Assembly: GCF_005405205.1 (NCBI RefSeq)
Contig: NZ_BJDP01000004.1
Location: forward strand, 62,001 to 126,000
Source of the DNA: Enterococcus pingfangensis
GTDB lineage: Bacteria; Bacillota; Bacilli; Lactobacillales; Enterococcaceae
Reading direction: 5' to 3'
Length of the DNA: 64,000 nt
Of this stretch, positions 1 through 9,425 are shown one piece after another. The position numbers and the translations under genes are program-made. The notes under the pieces were generated by a model, which did not search any database, was not told where the DNA came from, and saw only the letters and a program-made list of their open reading frames with translations. The stretch's first letter is position 1. Each line of letters opens with the position of its first letter.

Positions 1-460
1 ATGGCTGGAGATGCCGCATACATGAGGCGATACTGACATAGTGAGATTGACAAAATGTCTTTAAATCTTTTTTTGGATGTTCCAATAAATAAAGCAAACA
101 TTGATGAGGCACACCTTGATAGACCAAAAAAGCAAAATATTAGTCATAAGATACTTCTGAAAGAGGGCAGCTGACTTGTTTTTGTGGAGTGAACAATACT
201 GCCGCTTGATTGATCGTTGAACAATCGGCCGCTATTTCATTCAATAAAACTTGTGTCGTGCTATAGACGTACCCAAGTTCATCGCTAATCGACTTCACCG
301 TATACTCTCCCGCAGGCAACCGTTCCAAATGATAAAAGAGAGCCAATTTTTTTTGTTCTTTTTTTGTTAAGAAAATTGTTGCTAGCAAGCTCTCCGCCTT
401 CTTTCTAATTGATATCTTAACTTTATTATAAAGGAAATATGAAATATTATCAAAAACCAT
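1..460 (-). pseudogene. Mga/EbpR-family transcriptional regulator, broken by an in-frame TAA and cut by the window edge
   Basis: Reading leftward from the ATG at 458-460, an open frame of 106 codons stops at TAA (140-142). The same frame continues without another stop to the window edge, and the continuation (YFAFLVYQGVPHQ, then LLYLLEHPKKDLKTFCQ and a second helix-turn-helix-like stretch ending SCMRHLQP) looks like the Mga HTH domain expected at that point. The upstream part (LTKKEQKKLALFYHL, then TVKSISDELGYVYSTTQVLL) looks like the N-terminal winged helix of Mga/AtxA regulators. Such regulators (EbpR in E. faecalis) control pilus operons, and this gene is divergent from one. I infer a single gene split by a nonsense codon. 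The rest of the gene lies outside the window, so a sequencing error cannot be excluded. Confidence 0.7.
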
Positions 461-872
461 CTGTCAAATACAATATAAGTCATCCAAACAATTATTTTTA
501 AATGATAATCAGAGTAAATAAAACCTATAACAAGAAAAAAACTTAAAAATTCTTATTATTGATCGGATTATAATAATCAATTTTAATGTACTATTTTATT
601 TTTTTTGATAAATACAAAACGTTATTATGAAAATATAGTTATTTTACTCGCTCTGTATATGATAAAACAGGATATTTTTAAGCTAAAAAGCGTTATAAAA
701 CTAATTAAATAACCTAAATACATATTAATTGGTTATAAAACAATTATATTGATAAACTTAATGTGTAATAAATAAAATATTTTTAAGAAAACGAGGGTGG
801 GATTAAAACAAATGAGTCTATGAAGCCCAACAAAAAACAAGGTAGCAGTTCAGGGATTTTGTAAGAAAGGAT
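461..872. promoter_or_regulatory. AT-rich divergent intergenic region upstream of the pilus operon
   Basis: This 412-base stretch holds no convincing gene. It is very AT-rich and lies between the divergent Mga-type regulator and the pilus operon, so it should carry both promoters and regulator sites. It contains the direct repeat listed separately (692 and 732). Near the operon, at about 791-812, is a GAGGGTGGGATTAAAAC stretch that resembles one arm of a repeat I associate with enterococcal intergenic regions; the matching arm is not seen. I could not assign a single confident -35/-10 pair. Confidence 0.5.
692..748. repeat. Direct repeat GTTATAAAAC, exactly 40 bp apart
   Basis: GTTATAAAAC followed by an AT-rich tail occurs at 692-701 and again at 732-741. 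The 40-bp period is close to four helical turns, which would place both copies on the same DNA face. The location between a regulator and its presumed target operon makes a protein-binding role plausible, but the region is so AT-rich that chance similarity is possible. Confidence 0.35.
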
Positions 873-3800
873 GTGGATAAACGAATGAGAATGAGGAAAA
901 AAAGACAGGCACTGTGGTCGATAGTTGCGATTTTGATGATCATTTTTCCTTATATTTTGTCGATAGCTTCAGTCTTGCCGCAAAAAGTCGAAGCAATCAC
1001 GACAGGGGAAGTTATTTTCGATCAAGAGGATATGGGACGAGTAGAAGTTTCATATCAAGAAAAAGAAACCATGATCGATGGCAGATTGATTATCAGAAAT
1101 ACGAAGATGCAAGTATCGAATACGATAGCCAACGCTTGCTGAAACTAAAATTAGATACAGTATCAGATATCAACAGCGGGCTGAAGGATCCTGCTAGTAT
1201 GCAGCTGCAAGCAGATGGTTGGTTAGTTGAGTCAACGTATTCAACAACGTCAAAAGGCAAAATTCTTTTAGAAGTACCGAAAGAAGAAAATACTTTGGCA
1301 GTTGAGATCCAGTTTGATGAACGTCGCGCAGTGATAAACGAGAGCGATCCAGCGGAGTTGGAAGCATTGGTTGAAGAAGACAGTCAAGATATTCCGGAGC
1401 TTCAATTAACTGATATTTTGCCGGCAGAAATGCAAGGGCCGTATCAAGTAACTGCCCAAGTAGACACGGCAGAAGAAACACAAGCAACGGAAGCAGAAAA
1501 CGAAAATGATCAAGAAGAAACAGTAGATGCGGCAGCAAGCTTACCTAGCCGTGCAACACGAAACATTACGCGGTCATCAGAATTTCCAGATATCAGATCA
1601 ACTAAGCGTGCACAGTTAGCGACTAAAGATGCAGATGGAAATCCTTTGTCGCCACTAGATGCGTGGAATCAACGATTGTATGAAATTACATTTGATTTGA
1701 CGGCGACTGCGCCCTTGCTTCATGGCGAGGCAGATATTGTGTTTATCATGGATGGGAGTTCTTCTGCTTCAGGTGGGGACCGTTACGCGGATGTGCAAGC
1801 CGCTATCACATTTTTAGAGCAGGAACTTGAAGGGACAGGAGCCACAGTCAATATTGCGATTTTACCAGCTAGTGGAGCATTTAATCCTAATAATAATAAG
1901 CAAGGTATCAAACTTGATTTTGCGTCATTAGAGGACTGGACTAAAGAAAACGCTGACGGGGAGACTTTGTTTGAGGATCAGATCAATAAAATTCATAAAG
2001 ACAATTACGGTGGAAACAAAAAAGCTATCGTAACAAATGAATATATCAATGAAGTGCTCTTACCGGGGCGAAATAATCACGCCTTTGTTGTTTATACAGT
2101 AGGGACAACGATCAATGATCCTGATTCTGTTGGAGCATATGTGAATACTGCAGAACATCTTTCCCCAGAAAATACTTTTGTTGCACAGTCTGAAAATATG
2201 GATAATGCCTGGTTATCTAATGGAGTCACCATAGCAGAAAACTATTTTCATAACAATAATGTGGGCGAAGGAGACATCGTCAAAGCCATGGTGGATGCCT
2301 TGGTTAGAAAGCTGAGGATCAATAATCTTCAATTGACGGATGAACTCAGCCAATATTTTGAGATCGTTGCAATTCCTGAAAACGAAGAAGACGGTCCAAA
2401 ATTTTCCATAGCTAATGATGGAAAAACATTTAATGTCACAGATATTGAATTAAATAGTAATGATCCGGCAGAAGGCGAAGAGGCCTATTATTCTTGGAGC
2501 ACAACGATCTTAGTCAAAGCAGAAGAGGCCTTTGTCGGAGCAGATGTGGTGCCAACGAATATCGGAGAAAGTTCAGGGATAAAAATACCTGAACTGGAAA
2601 CAATGCAGCCGTTTGAAACAGTTGATGGTGATGGATGGGAGTATGAGCTTACTACTCCTTATGTAGATGTGAAACTACATGCTCCGATACCAATCGAAAC
2701 AAATGAGACGATCTTATTGAACCAATCAGCTAAGGATATCGATGAGATCACCAAAGGCTGGCATGAAAAAATATGGAAATCAGAGCATGATCACAAAGAT
2801 ATTGAACATAAACATGAGCTGAAAGATGATTTTCATAAAGATCATAAACCTCATCCGCAAAAAGACGAGACGTACGAATCTGAGCATACTATAAAAGCGG
2901 GTGTAGCTAGTGAAGAAATGGTAGCAGCTGAGTACGTTGCAAATTATGGAACAAAAGAATTAGAAGGTTTAGAAGACCCAGAAGCAGATGCTTATCCGCG
3001 AAGCAATCAGCATGTTCGCTCAGTTGTTCATAACGTACAAGTTTTAACAACAAAATTAACAATCGACAAAAAATTAGATGGCAAGGAACTTCTAGAAGAT
3101 TTCAAAGCAACTTTTAACTTAGAAATCGTGGAAACAGCCGAGCCGATAGAACCAGAATATTCAGAAGAGCGTACATTACCAGATGAGGACTTGGAATTTG
3201 AAGAACTTGGTGTAGGAACGTACGAATTATCAGAGCAGTTAGCAAGTGAATTAAATGGAATAAAAATCGCAGGACCATGGGAAATTGTTGTATCAGAAAA
3301 GGCCAAGCAAAATGCGGATGATCCGCCGACTTTTGAACTATCGATAGGCGATCAAGAGATAGTTGTTACAGAAGACGGTTTCCTCCTTGAACTGAATAAC
3401 GAGTCAAAAGAACTAGCAGTCGATGTCCTGAAACTTGACGAACATTCGCAAGCACCAATCAGCGGAGTGACGTTTGAGATTCATGATTCAGTCGAGACGC
3501 TGATTGCTAGCGGCACAACAAATGACCATGGGGAATTGATTTTTGAAACAGAACCTGAATTTAAGGTGAACGAGACATACACATTAACAGAAACTTCTGT
3601 CCCAGGTGATTACGTAATGCTGTCAGAAAAAATCAAATTTAAGATCGACAGCACGGGCACGTTGACGGCTTTTAAAGGAGATGACGACGCCTATCCACTC
3701 ATTTCCGAAAAAGACTCAGGAGATATAAATGCCTTGCTATTTGAGATCACGGTTCTGAATCGACCTAAAGGACAGCTACCGACGACAGGCGGCGAGGGTC

Positions 3801-3895
3801 GAAGGATGTTTATGATTATTGCAGCGATTTTGATTGTCTGTGCCATGGGAACTAGCGTCTATTATGTCTATCGCAACCGAAAGGGGGCAAAGTAA
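873..3895 (+). pseudogene. Pilus tip adhesin with vWA domain and LPXTG anchor (EbpA-like), frameshifted near its 5' end
   Basis: The signal peptide (RKKRQALWSIVAILMIIF, cleavage near KVEA) is read from the GTG at 873 or the ATG at 885. About 65 codons in, the frame turns to nonsense and stops at 1142. A second frame then runs from about 1045-1085 (WQIDYQKYEDAS onward) to 3895. Length 3023 is one base short of a multiple of three, so adding one base, most simply in the A5 run near 1062, restores about 1007 residues. Domains in order are an acidic N-terminal region; a vWA domain with MIDAS motif DGSSS (1751-1765); a His-rich linker (2762-2887); two CnaB-like regions (about 3045-3400 and 3410-3770); LPTTG at 3776-3790; a membrane segment; and a basic tail. 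It is the first gene of the pilus operon, which fits a tip subunit. The homology calls are mine from motif reading. Confidence 0.75.
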
Positions 3896-5191
3896 ATGAA
3901 AAAAATCAAAGGATATTTCTTCCTACTTTTACTTTTGCTGCCGTTTTTCATCAGTGGACCGGGCATGACACTGCAAGCGGAGGCGCAAACAGAAGATGTT
4001 GAATTGATCGTGCACAAGCGAATGGTCAGAGATATCAATTATCAAGACATAGAAAAATTTTCAAATAATGGACTAGTCGCTCCTGAAGATGCCGACGTGA
4101 TCACTAAATCAGTTCCGTTAAATGGAGCCCATTTTAAGATTTATGACATGACGGAGTATTATGCGAGTCAGAGATTATCACCAGAAGCTTTTATGACTAG
4201 TATAGCAACGATGTCGCGGTCACAAATCGGCCAGTTGATTGAAGCGGAAAACTTGTCAGAAGTTGCTAACCCAATCGAAACAGGAAAAGATGCTGAGTTA
4301 GGTGATGGTGTTGCTCGCGTGACTGTTCCGCGAATGAATGGTGAACGCTACGCTGTCTATTTATTATTTGAGACCCATATCGATCCAGAACTGGAATTAA
4401 ATGTCGATATTGAAAAACTAGCAGTACCGTTAGCAGTGATCTTACCGATTGAAAATCCGGTAAATCCAGAAGAAGAGCTAAGCCAAATTCATATTTATCC
4501 TAAAAATGTCGGCTACTTGCGAGATCCTTACTTTTTCAAATATGGAAAAACTTCGAAAACCGAAGAAGGGATTGGCGTACCATTGGAGGGAACAGAATTT
4601 GTTCTTTACCAGTTAGTTAATGGTGAAAAATTGTATCTAGACATCAGTTCGCTCAATGATCTGCAAAATGTTTGGGTACCTTCTAATGATCCACTGAATA
4701 ACGCGAACATCACGAAATTTATTTCAGATAAAGATGGATTGGTTTCAATGAATGGCCATTTCCTTGGTTCAGGTACCTATTATTTTGAAGAAGTCAAAGG
4801 AATAGAGGGCTATGAAATCACAGAAGAGGATCAAGCAATCGAAGTGATCGTACCGGATCTTTGGGAGGATGAGAATGGCAATCCAAACTATGTGACGGTC
4901 AATGGTCAAATTATGGATGAATTAATTGAAGGAGGGGTGCCGGATTCCGCATATGAAAAAATTGAGCCGCGAGTTTATAACTACCAAGCTTCAACCGATC
5001 CAGAAAAAGTAATACCGGAGCAGCCTTCAGGGCAAACGCCGGAAGCAACACCGCCTAAGAAGCCATTTCTGCCAGTGACAGGAGAAGCAAAAACACTTAT
5101 ATCACTGATCGGATTATTGATCTTAGGGATCGTGGCGTTCATCTGGTATCGGCGAAAAGCAGTCATCAAAGCAGAAACGAAAGGAGAGTAG
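3896..5191 (+). CDS. LPXTG-anchored minor pilin (EbpB-like)
   Basis: A 431-residue surface protein that starts directly after the tip-gene stop codon, with an AGGGGG ribosome site inside the end of that gene, so the two are translationally linked. It has a signal peptide (about residues 1-30, ending near LQAEA), an N-terminal pilin domain (VELIVHKRM), a central IHIYPKN stretch matching the YPKN pilin motif that supplies the cross-linking lysine, a CnaB-like domain with an E-box-like YYFEEVKGIEGYEI, and LPVTG followed by a membrane helix and basic tail. Family knowledge says that class C sortases join such subunits covalently and that the minor subunit often sits at the pilus base. The assignment as the minor or basal pilin comes from gene order relative to Ebp loci. 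Confidence 0.85.
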   Translation: MKKIKGYFFLLLLLLPFFISGPGMTLQAEAQTEDVELIVHKRMVRDINYQDIEKFSNNGLVAPEDADVITKSVPLNGAHFKIYDMTEYYASQRLSPEAFMTSIATMSRSQIGQLIEAENLSEVANPIETGKDAELGDGVARVTVPRMNGERYAVYLLFETHIDPELELNVDIEKLAVPLAVILPIENPVNPEEELSQIHIYPKNVGYLRDPYFFKYGKTSKTEEGIGVPLEGTEFVLYQLVNGEKLYLDISSLNDLQNVWVPSNDPLNNANITKFISDKDGLVSMNGHFLGSGTYYFEEVKGIEGYEITEEDQAIEVIVPDLWEDENGNPNYVTVNGQIMDELIEGGVPDSAYEKIEPRVYNYQASTDPEKVIPEQPSGQTPEATPPKKPFLPVTGEAKTLISLIGLLILGIVAFIWYRRKAVIKAETKGE

Positions 5192-5282
5192 AGCCGCTAA
5201 ACGAGACGTGTAAATGAAATAGTTTCGATGAATTTAGGTATGAGTCAAAAAAATAGAAAATTAAAATCTAGGAGGAAAAGAG

Positions 5283-6809
5283 ATGAAAATGACAAAATTA
5301 TTTGGCCTGATAGCCACCAGTTTAATAGCCTTGCCGCTGTTTATAGGCGGAGCATTAGGTATGGGAGAGGTCGCGGAGGCGGCGGCAGAAGATCCAGTAA
5401 AGGTTACATTGCATAAACGTGTCTTTGAAGGTGAGGATTATCCCAATTCCCCTATTCAAAATACTGGTGCATTGATAGACAATTTTGGTGGGGAAGCATT
5501 ACCTGGAGTTACTTTTACGGCTTATGATATTACAGGATACTATCATGCACAAATTAACAATAGCTCGCAAAGTGCTGTAACGAATGCCATTGTAGCGAAT
5601 ACATCTGCCGCACTTAATGACATAAGTAGTTCGAAAATTGAAGATATTGTTACTGATTCCGAAGGTCTTGCTGTTTTCAATGATTTGCCAGTAACGAGTA
5701 CGTACCAAAATGTAACAAAAGACGCAGTCTATCTCTTTGTCGAAACTGGCACGCCTGGTTCGACGACTGTCACAAAAAAAGCAGCACCAATTGTTTTAGC
5801 GATGCCAATCTATGGTATTACTACAAATACTAGCGGAAACGTGACTTACACTGATGAACTAAATAAAGACATTCATCTTTATCCTAAAAATCTGACCGCG
5901 ACCGATACAAAAGAAGTTGATTATGGCGATACTGCAGTTCCAGTTTATGATGATGAAGAAAAATTATTGTATTACACTGCCACTACTGCCGATACATTTG
6001 ACTATACGTTAACGATCAATATTCCGGCAAACATCGATTCTTTAGGCTCGTTCACTATTACCGATATACCGACTGCTGGACTAGCACTAGTTGCAGAACC
6101 AACAGTCGGATCAGAACTGATTGAGGATACCGATTATACATTTAATGAAAGTGGTAATGGATTCGTAATTGGTTTGGCTCCTGGTAGTACGGCTGTTAAG
6201 GCTTTGGCCGGGCAAACGTTGACCATTACCTATCAGATGAAGTTTGTCGATACTATTGATGTCGATGACTTACAAAATAATACGGCCTATGTCTCGATTA
6301 ATGGAACTAAACAGCCTGATTTGATCACTGATGAGGTCGGAACGGGAGGACACAAATTTACTAAGGTAGATAGTCATACTGGTGAAGGTTTAGTTGGAGC
6401 AGAGTTTGTCATAAAAAATGCTGAAAATAAATTTGCAAAATTTACGGAATTAAGTGATGGAACCTATAAGTTTGATGGGTGGGAAGATAATCAGCCTCAA
6501 GCGACAACTATCAAATCAAAAACAGGCGGTGCTCTTAATGTAATCGGACTTTCTAATGGCAGCTATAGTTTGATTGAAACCAAAGCACCATCTGATAAAT
6601 ACGTACAACTAACAGATGCAGTAGCTTTCACTGTGACTCACGGGGAATATGAAAACACTGCCTTAAATACAGAGGTCAGCAATACGCCTAAAGGATTATT
6701 GCCTTCTACAGGCGGGAACGGGATCTTGCTCTTCTTAGCAATCGGTCTTGGACTGATGGCCGGTGCCTTCATTTGGTACAAAAAAGTAAAACGGACTGTT
6801 GAAGTTTAA
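5283..6809 (+). CDS. Major pilus backbone pilin, LPXTG (EbpC-like)
   Basis: A 508-residue pilin with a strong ribosome site (AGGAGG) before the ATG. It has a signal peptide ending near AEA, an N-terminal domain (VKVTLHKRVFEGEDYP) and the pilin motif IHLYPKN, whose lysine is normally used for isopeptide linkage between subunits. An isopeptide-forming domain follows (YTLTINIPANIDSL), then a C-terminal CnaB-like domain with E-box SLIETKAPSDKY, and finally LPSTG, a membrane segment and a basic tail. This combination of pilin motif, E-box and sorting signal is that of a shaft-forming subunit polymerised by a class C sortase. It is third in the operon and is followed by a strong hairpin terminator, which should leave it more abundant than the sortases. 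Confidence 0.9.
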   Translation: MKMTKLFGLIATSLIALPLFIGGALGMGEVAEAAAEDPVKVTLHKRVFEGEDYPNSPIQNTGALIDNFGGEALPGVTFTAYDITGYYHAQINNSSQSAVTNAIVANTSAALNDISSSKIEDIVTDSEGLAVFNDLPVTSTYQNVTKDAVYLFVETGTPGSTTVTKKAAPIVLAMPIYGITTNTSGNVTYTDELNKDIHLYPKNLTATDTKEVDYGDTAVPVYDDEEKLLYYTATTADTFDYTLTINIPANIDSLGSFTITDIPTAGLALVAEPTVGSELIEDTDYTFNESGNGFVIGLAPGSTAVKALAGQTLTITYQMKFVDTIDVDDLQNNTAYVSINGTKQPDLITDEVGTGGHKFTKVDSHTGEGLVGAEFVIKNAENKFAKFTELSDGTYKFDGWEDNQPQATTIKSKTGGALNVIGLSNGSYSLIETKAPSDKYVQLTDAVAFTVTHGEYENTALNTEVSNTPKGLLPSTGGNGILLFLAIGLGLMAGAFIWYKKVKRTVEV

Positions 6810-6828
6810 TCAATTATTTTAACAAAAA

Positions 6829-6875
6829 AACAGATTGAATCAGTTCATTTTGAGACTGTTTCAGTCTGTTTTTTT
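6829..6875 (+). terminator. Strong intrinsic terminator between backbone pilin and sortases
   Basis: The arms 6829-6844 and 6855-6870 pair over 16 positions with one G-T wobble and one mismatch. The loop is 10 nt and a T-run follows at 6869-6875. It sits inside the pilus locus, so sortase expression probably depends on partial read-through or a weak internal promoter. Confidence 0.85.
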
Positions 6876-6911
6876 AAACTACATAGAAAAACGATGGAGG
6901 AGGTGATACGG

Positions 6912-8099
6912 ATGGTAAAAAAACAGCAGTCTAGCCGAAAACAGCAAACAAATCTTGTGATCAAGTGTTTGATCGTGGGAATGTTTCTAGCAGGTATCGG
7001 GGTATTTTCCTATCCTTTCTTTGTCGATTCTTTGAACAATTATCTTGATCAGAAAATGGTGGAGAAGCATCAGCAAGAAACTGCTGAACAAAATCAAAAA
7101 AATCGGGAACAAGCATTGGAAAAAATGGCCGCTGAAAATGCGAAGCAATCAGCGGAAAAGCAGCTTCCTCATGGATTGATCGAGGAGCTGTTTGATCCAG
7201 CTGATCTTCAAGGAAATCATTCAGCAGAATATTACGAAGAGCGGCTGTTAGGTGCGCTATATATTCCTAAAATTAGGACAAGTCTGCCGGTATTCAACGA
7301 GACGAATCCGGTCCTTTTAGAAAGAGGGGCGACGTTGCTGCAAGGAACGTCTTACCCGATTGGCGGAACAAGTACGCATTCCGTGATCACTGGACACACC
7401 GGCTTGCCAGAAAAAATGATTTTTACCGATTTGGAGAACTTGCAGTATGGCGATCAATTTTATATCGATATTTTAGGTGAACGTCTTGCGTATCAAGTAA
7501 ATCAAATCCAAGTAGTATCCCCAGATAATCTGGACGTGTTGGCTGTGCAAGAAGGACGTGATCTCGTCACGCTATTAACCTGTACGCCTTATATGATCAA
7601 TTCGCATCGTTTATTGGTGACCGGTGAACGGGTTCCTTACAAAGAAAAGATGGAAGCGGCGATCAATCGAACCAAACACTACCAATTTTGGCGGCTTGTA
7701 GGATTGATTGCGCTCATCATGGGAATTTTAGGGGGGTTCTTGTATTGGCTGTGGCGCAAAATAGTTTTAGTTCGTGCGGCAAAACAAACGTATACGATCC
7801 GATTTTTCGACGCAGAGCCGAATTTTCGACAGTTTCAATTAGTCCAAAAAGATGGGACGCCGGTTCTAAAAGATGGCAAACCGCTGATTGAACAAGCGAG
7901 CGAACAAGGCGAGATTTGCTTTTCAGAAATTCCTGGGGGGATCTATTTAGTCATTGATCCAGAAAAACACGAGCAATTATTCAAGGCGAAAGTTTGGCGT
8001 GTAAAAGATCAAACATTTCGTTTGATTGGAAAAAAAGGCAACAAGCTTTCTAAGAAAGACGGCAATTATCTACTTACCAGTAGGAGTGTGGTGAAATGA
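6912..8099 (+). CDS. Class C (pilin-polymerising) sortase 1 with C-terminal extension
   Basis: The ATG at 6912 is preferred over the one at 6894, because the latter lies inside the GGAGGAGGTG ribosome site. The protein has about 395 residues: an N-terminal membrane segment, a basic/coiled Gln-rich stretch, the sortase domain with His162 (TGHTG), Cys224 (TLLTCTPY) and Arg233 (SHRLLV), a second membrane segment (WRLVGLIALIMGILGGFLYW), then about 110 further residues. That tail has a beta-rich pattern (GEICFSEIPGGIYLV) like a CnaB or transthyretin-type domain, which typical SrtC proteins of about 280 residues lack. The lid position that normally reads DP-aromatic reads DPA here. It overlaps the second sortase by four bases (ATGA). 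Confidence 0.9.
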   Translation: MVKKQQSSRKQQTNLVIKCLIVGMFLAGIGVFSYPFFVDSLNNYLDQKMVEKHQQETAEQNQKNREQALEKMAAENAKQSAEKQLPHGLIEELFDPADLQGNHSAEYYEERLLGALYIPKIRTSLPVFNETNPVLLERGATLLQGTSYPIGGTSTHSVITGHTGLPEKMIFTDLENLQYGDQFYIDILGERLAYQVNQIQVVSPDNLDVLAVQEGRDLVTLLTCTPYMINSHRLLVTGERVPYKEKMEAAINRTKHYQFWRLVGLIALIMGILGGFLYWLWRKIVLVRAAKQTYTIRFFDAEPNFRQFQLVQKDGTPVLKDGKPLIEQASEQGEICFSEIPGGIYLVIDPEKHEQLFKAKVWRVKDQTFRLIGKKGNKLSKKDGNYLLTSRSVVK

Positions 8100-9271
8100 A
8101 AACAGGTGGGAAGAAAAAGTTGATCACGCGAATCTTGATGCTCCTGCTTTTTCTGGTGGGGAGTTTGACAGCGTTGTATCCTTTTTATTCAGATGCAGTC
8201 AACAGTCTGATCGATCAAAAAATGGTTGAGAATTATCAAAAGAAAGCCGATAAACAGCGGCTAGAACAGATGAAAAAAGCTAATGATTCTAATACTGAAC
8301 AGGGAACGGTTCTGGCGGATCCGTTTGAGGAAACAGGCGAGACTATTTCTGATAGTCAGAAGTACCTTGATAAACACTTGATAGGTACGCTGGAGATTTC
8401 TTCTATCAAAGCCGTGATGCCAGTCTATGATACGACAAATGAATTTTTGCTGTCACGAGGAGCGACTGTTTTGCAAGGAACCTCGTATCCAACGGGAGGA
8501 AAAAATACGCATGCTGCGATCTCGGCGCACCGGGGATTGCCTCAGCGTCAATTGTTTACTGATCTGCCGAAAGTCAAAGAAAAAGATATCTTTGTTTTGA
8601 CAATTGCCGGCGAAAAACTTGCTTATGAAGTCGATCAAATCAAAGTTGTAGAACCCAATGAGATTGAAGACTTACAAGTGATTCCGGAATCAGATCTTGT
8701 CACATTGATCACCTGTACGCCCTATATGATCAATTCACATCGTTTATTAGTTCGAGGATACCGAGTCCCTTACACGGAAAAAATCGCTTCAGACACAAAA
8801 CAAGCTGTCGGTACACGGCGATTGTATCAATGGGCGATCTTAGCGGGGATCATCGGGTTATTAGTGGGAATCGCTGCATTAATATACCGTATGTTTAAAA
8901 ATTATTGGCTGCGTAAAAAAACATTTGATTTAGTATTTTATTTGCAAGATCCGCAAGGGATACCATTGCAGCAACACCCTGTACTTTTAACTGATCGTCG
9001 CGGAAAACAAGTTTTACAGCGAAATGACGCCCCCTTTATTGTTCAGTCAGATATGGAAGGCAAAGTTATTTTTGAACAGCTGCCGGGAAACGTTTATACC
9101 GTTATGTTAGCAGAGCAAAAAAGAGCAAATGCGGCTCGCTTTCGAGCGGGATTCACAAAGCTCAAACAAACAGAGCCAAGCTTTTTCTTACCCAAAAGAA
9201 CGACGCTCAGTAAAAAAATCGTTTCAGAACAGGTAATTATTCAAGTAAATCAAGAGAATCCAACTAGCTAG
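8096..9271 (+). CDS. Class C (pilin-polymerising) sortase 2 with C-terminal extension
   Basis: A 391-residue paralogue of the preceding sortase, translationally coupled through the ATGA overlap. It has an N-terminal membrane segment, a canonical lid motif DPF (in VLADPFEETG), the catalytic triad His145 (ISAHRG), Cys207 (TLITCTPYM) and Arg216, then a second membrane segment and a roughly 115-residue tail with the pattern GKVIFEQLPGNVYTV. The spacing between His and Cys (62 residues) is identical in the two sortases, which supports a tandem duplication. Family knowledge says class C sortases cleave LPXTG between Thr and Gly and transfer the pilin to the lysine of the YPKN motif. How work is divided between the two enzymes is not evident from sequence. 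Confidence 0.9.
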   Translation: MKTGGKKKLITRILMLLLFLVGSLTALYPFYSDAVNSLIDQKMVENYQKKADKQRLEQMKKANDSNTEQGTVLADPFEETGETISDSQKYLDKHLIGTLEISSIKAVMPVYDTTNEFLLSRGATVLQGTSYPTGGKNTHAAISAHRGLPQRQLFTDLPKVKEKDIFVLTIAGEKLAYEVDQIKVVEPNEIEDLQVIPESDLVTLITCTPYMINSHRLLVRGYRVPYTEKIASDTKQAVGTRRLYQWAILAGIIGLLVGIAALIYRMFKNYWLRKKTFDLVFYLQDPQGIPLQQHPVLLTDRRGKQVLQRNDAPFIVQSDMEGKVIFEQLPGNVYTVMLAEQKRANAARFRAGFTKLKQTEPSFFLPKRTTLSKKIVSEQVIIQVNQENPTS

Positions 9272-9365
9272 TATTTTCATTTGCTTAGATAATAAAATCG
9301 CTAGCGACCCGCGTTGTAGGGTGTTAGCAATCCTTTGATCTTAGTGAAAACGCTCAGTTTGTTAA

Positions 9366-9412
9366 ACAAAAAAAGCTAAGCAGATCAGTTTCGATCAGCT
9401 TAGCTTTTTTAC
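9366..9412. terminator. Bidirectional terminator between sortase 2 and yidC
   Basis: AAGCTAAGCAGATC and its near-perfect complement GATCAGCTTAGCTT flank a six-base loop, with an A-run on the left and a T-run on the right. It can therefore serve both converging genes. A weaker hairpin lies just upstream at about 9300-9330. Confidence 0.8.
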
Positions 9413-9425
9413 GTTTTTTCAATGA

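Noticed and set aside
1045-1085. Programmed ribosomal frameshift in the tip adhesin gene
   Set aside because: The A-run in the reading frame of the signal peptide does not form a proper X-XXY-YYZ slippery heptamer, and I see no obvious stimulatory structure; a mutation or sequencing error is simpler.
873-1142. An independent 89-residue exported peptide
   Set aside because: It contains only the signal peptide and the first part of the pilus tip protein; the true continuation is found immediately in another frame.
5228-5416. A small basic ORF ahead of the backbone pilin
   Set aside because: It overlaps the pilin start and signal peptide in another frame, contains the pilin ribosome site, and its arginine/glycine-rich sequence is a frame artefact.
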